From contig NZ_CP082944.1 in the NCBI RefSeq assembly GCF_019933155.2, positions 1,986,001 to 2,050,000 of the forward strand: a stretch of DNA of 64,000 nt. The letters are read 5' to 3'. How positions within the stretch are numbered: the stretch's first letter is position 1; every line of letters begins with the position of its first letter. The translations under genes and the position numbers were made by a program. The notes under the pieces were generated by a model that saw only the letters and a list, made by a program, of their open reading frames with translations, had not been told where the DNA came from and did not search any database. Of this stretch, positions 63,826-64,000 are shown piece after piece. The stretch is from Metabacillus dongyingensis (GTDB lineage Bacteria; Bacillota; Bacilli; Bacillales; Bacillaceae).

Positions 63826-64000
63826 ATGCTGAATTACCGTTTATTTGAAGAAAAAGATTATCCCTTTTTTGCAGAGCTGATTTCAGCAAGCGAAGCTTGG
63901 CATGAAGAGGAATGCAGGCCGGATCAGGCAGAAGAATACATGACATCCTATAAAATGTATAAAGGCACTTGGCTTATTTGGATGAAGTCAGCTGAAGAAA
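63826..64000 (+). CDS. GNAT-family acetyltransferase (3' truncated)
   Basis: Open frame from an ATG directly after the yktC stop to the window edge, 58 codons. MLNYRLFEEKDYPFFAELI and the later YKGTWLIWMKS resemble the start of a GNAT N-acetyltransferase (strand 1, helix 1, strand 2). The acetyl-CoA-binding motif lies beyond the window, so the call rests on the N-terminal pattern only. Probably translated with yktC. Confidence 0.55.
   Translation, partial: MLNYRLFEEKDYPFFAELISASEAWHEEECRPDQAEEYMTSYKMYKGTWLIWMKSAEE

Overview
The window reads as chromosome of an aerobic, spore-forming Bacillaceae relative of Bacillus subtilis. The gene order follows the B. subtilis ykpA-to-yktC stretch as I remember it: ykpA, ykpB, mreBH, kinC, ykqA, ktrC, adeC, rnjA-rpoY, ykrA, defB, ykyA, pdhABCD, slp, SR1/SR1P, speA, yktA, yktB, ykzI, yktC. 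Shine-Dalgarno sites are strong, intrinsic terminators separate most units, and GTG/TTG starts are common. No tRNA, rRNA, prophage, transposase or CRISPR array was seen. Functions below come from recognising families by eye; no search was run.

Layout. 0-5 kb: an ABC-F protein cut by the window edge, a decayed glycine-betaine-binding-protein remnant, ykpB, a 14-copy 52-bp tandem array, and a CobW-type GTPase. 5-12 kb: DegV, AmpS, an acyl-CoA dehydrogenase-like gene overlapping a sugar/antibiotic-kinase-like gene, then a resistance-type ABC-F gene behind an attenuator-like leader. 12-20 kb: VanW lipoprotein, mreBH, acyl-CoA thioesterase, a DUF6884-like protein, KinC-like kinase, YkqA, and a two-subunit bd-type quinol oxidase. 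20-29 kb: ktrC, a candidate type I toxin-antitoxin locus, a purine riboswitch before adeC, rnjA/rpoY, ykrA, defB, a YjcZ peptide and ykyA. 29-39 kb: the pyruvate dehydrogenase operon, slp, small conserved genes, SR1/SR1P with two CcpN-like boxes, a 10-copy 51-bp hairpin array, and speA.

39.8-61.5 kb is a block of about 20 catabolic genes lying where the B. subtilis order would pass directly from speA to yktA. All are on the + strand. They encode an ACAD10/11-type acyl-CoA dehydrogenase, four SDR/MDR oxidoreductases, thiolase, two acyl-CoA ligases, a TetR regulator, 3-hydroxyacyl-CoA dehydrogenase, two crotonases, a thioesterase, an ACAD10/11-type APH kinase, a ComB-family phosphatase, a LivHMGFK ABC importer, a phosphotriesterase-like lactonase and a nitronate-monooxygenase-like flavoprotein. 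The likeliest reading is import, or lactone opening, of a hydroxy- or oxo-carboxylic acid, CoA activation, phosphorylation of the 4-hydroxyl and elimination by the kinase/dehydrogenase pair, then beta-oxidation. This resembles the Pseudomonas lva (levulinate) pathway and mammalian ACAD10/11. The substrate is inferred, not shown. A shared 19-bp motif before the first gene and before the second half suggests control by the resident TetR protein, and a cre-like site precedes the second ligase.

61.5-64 kb returns to conserved housekeeping order: yktA, yktB, ykzI, yktC, then the start of a GNAT acetyltransferase.
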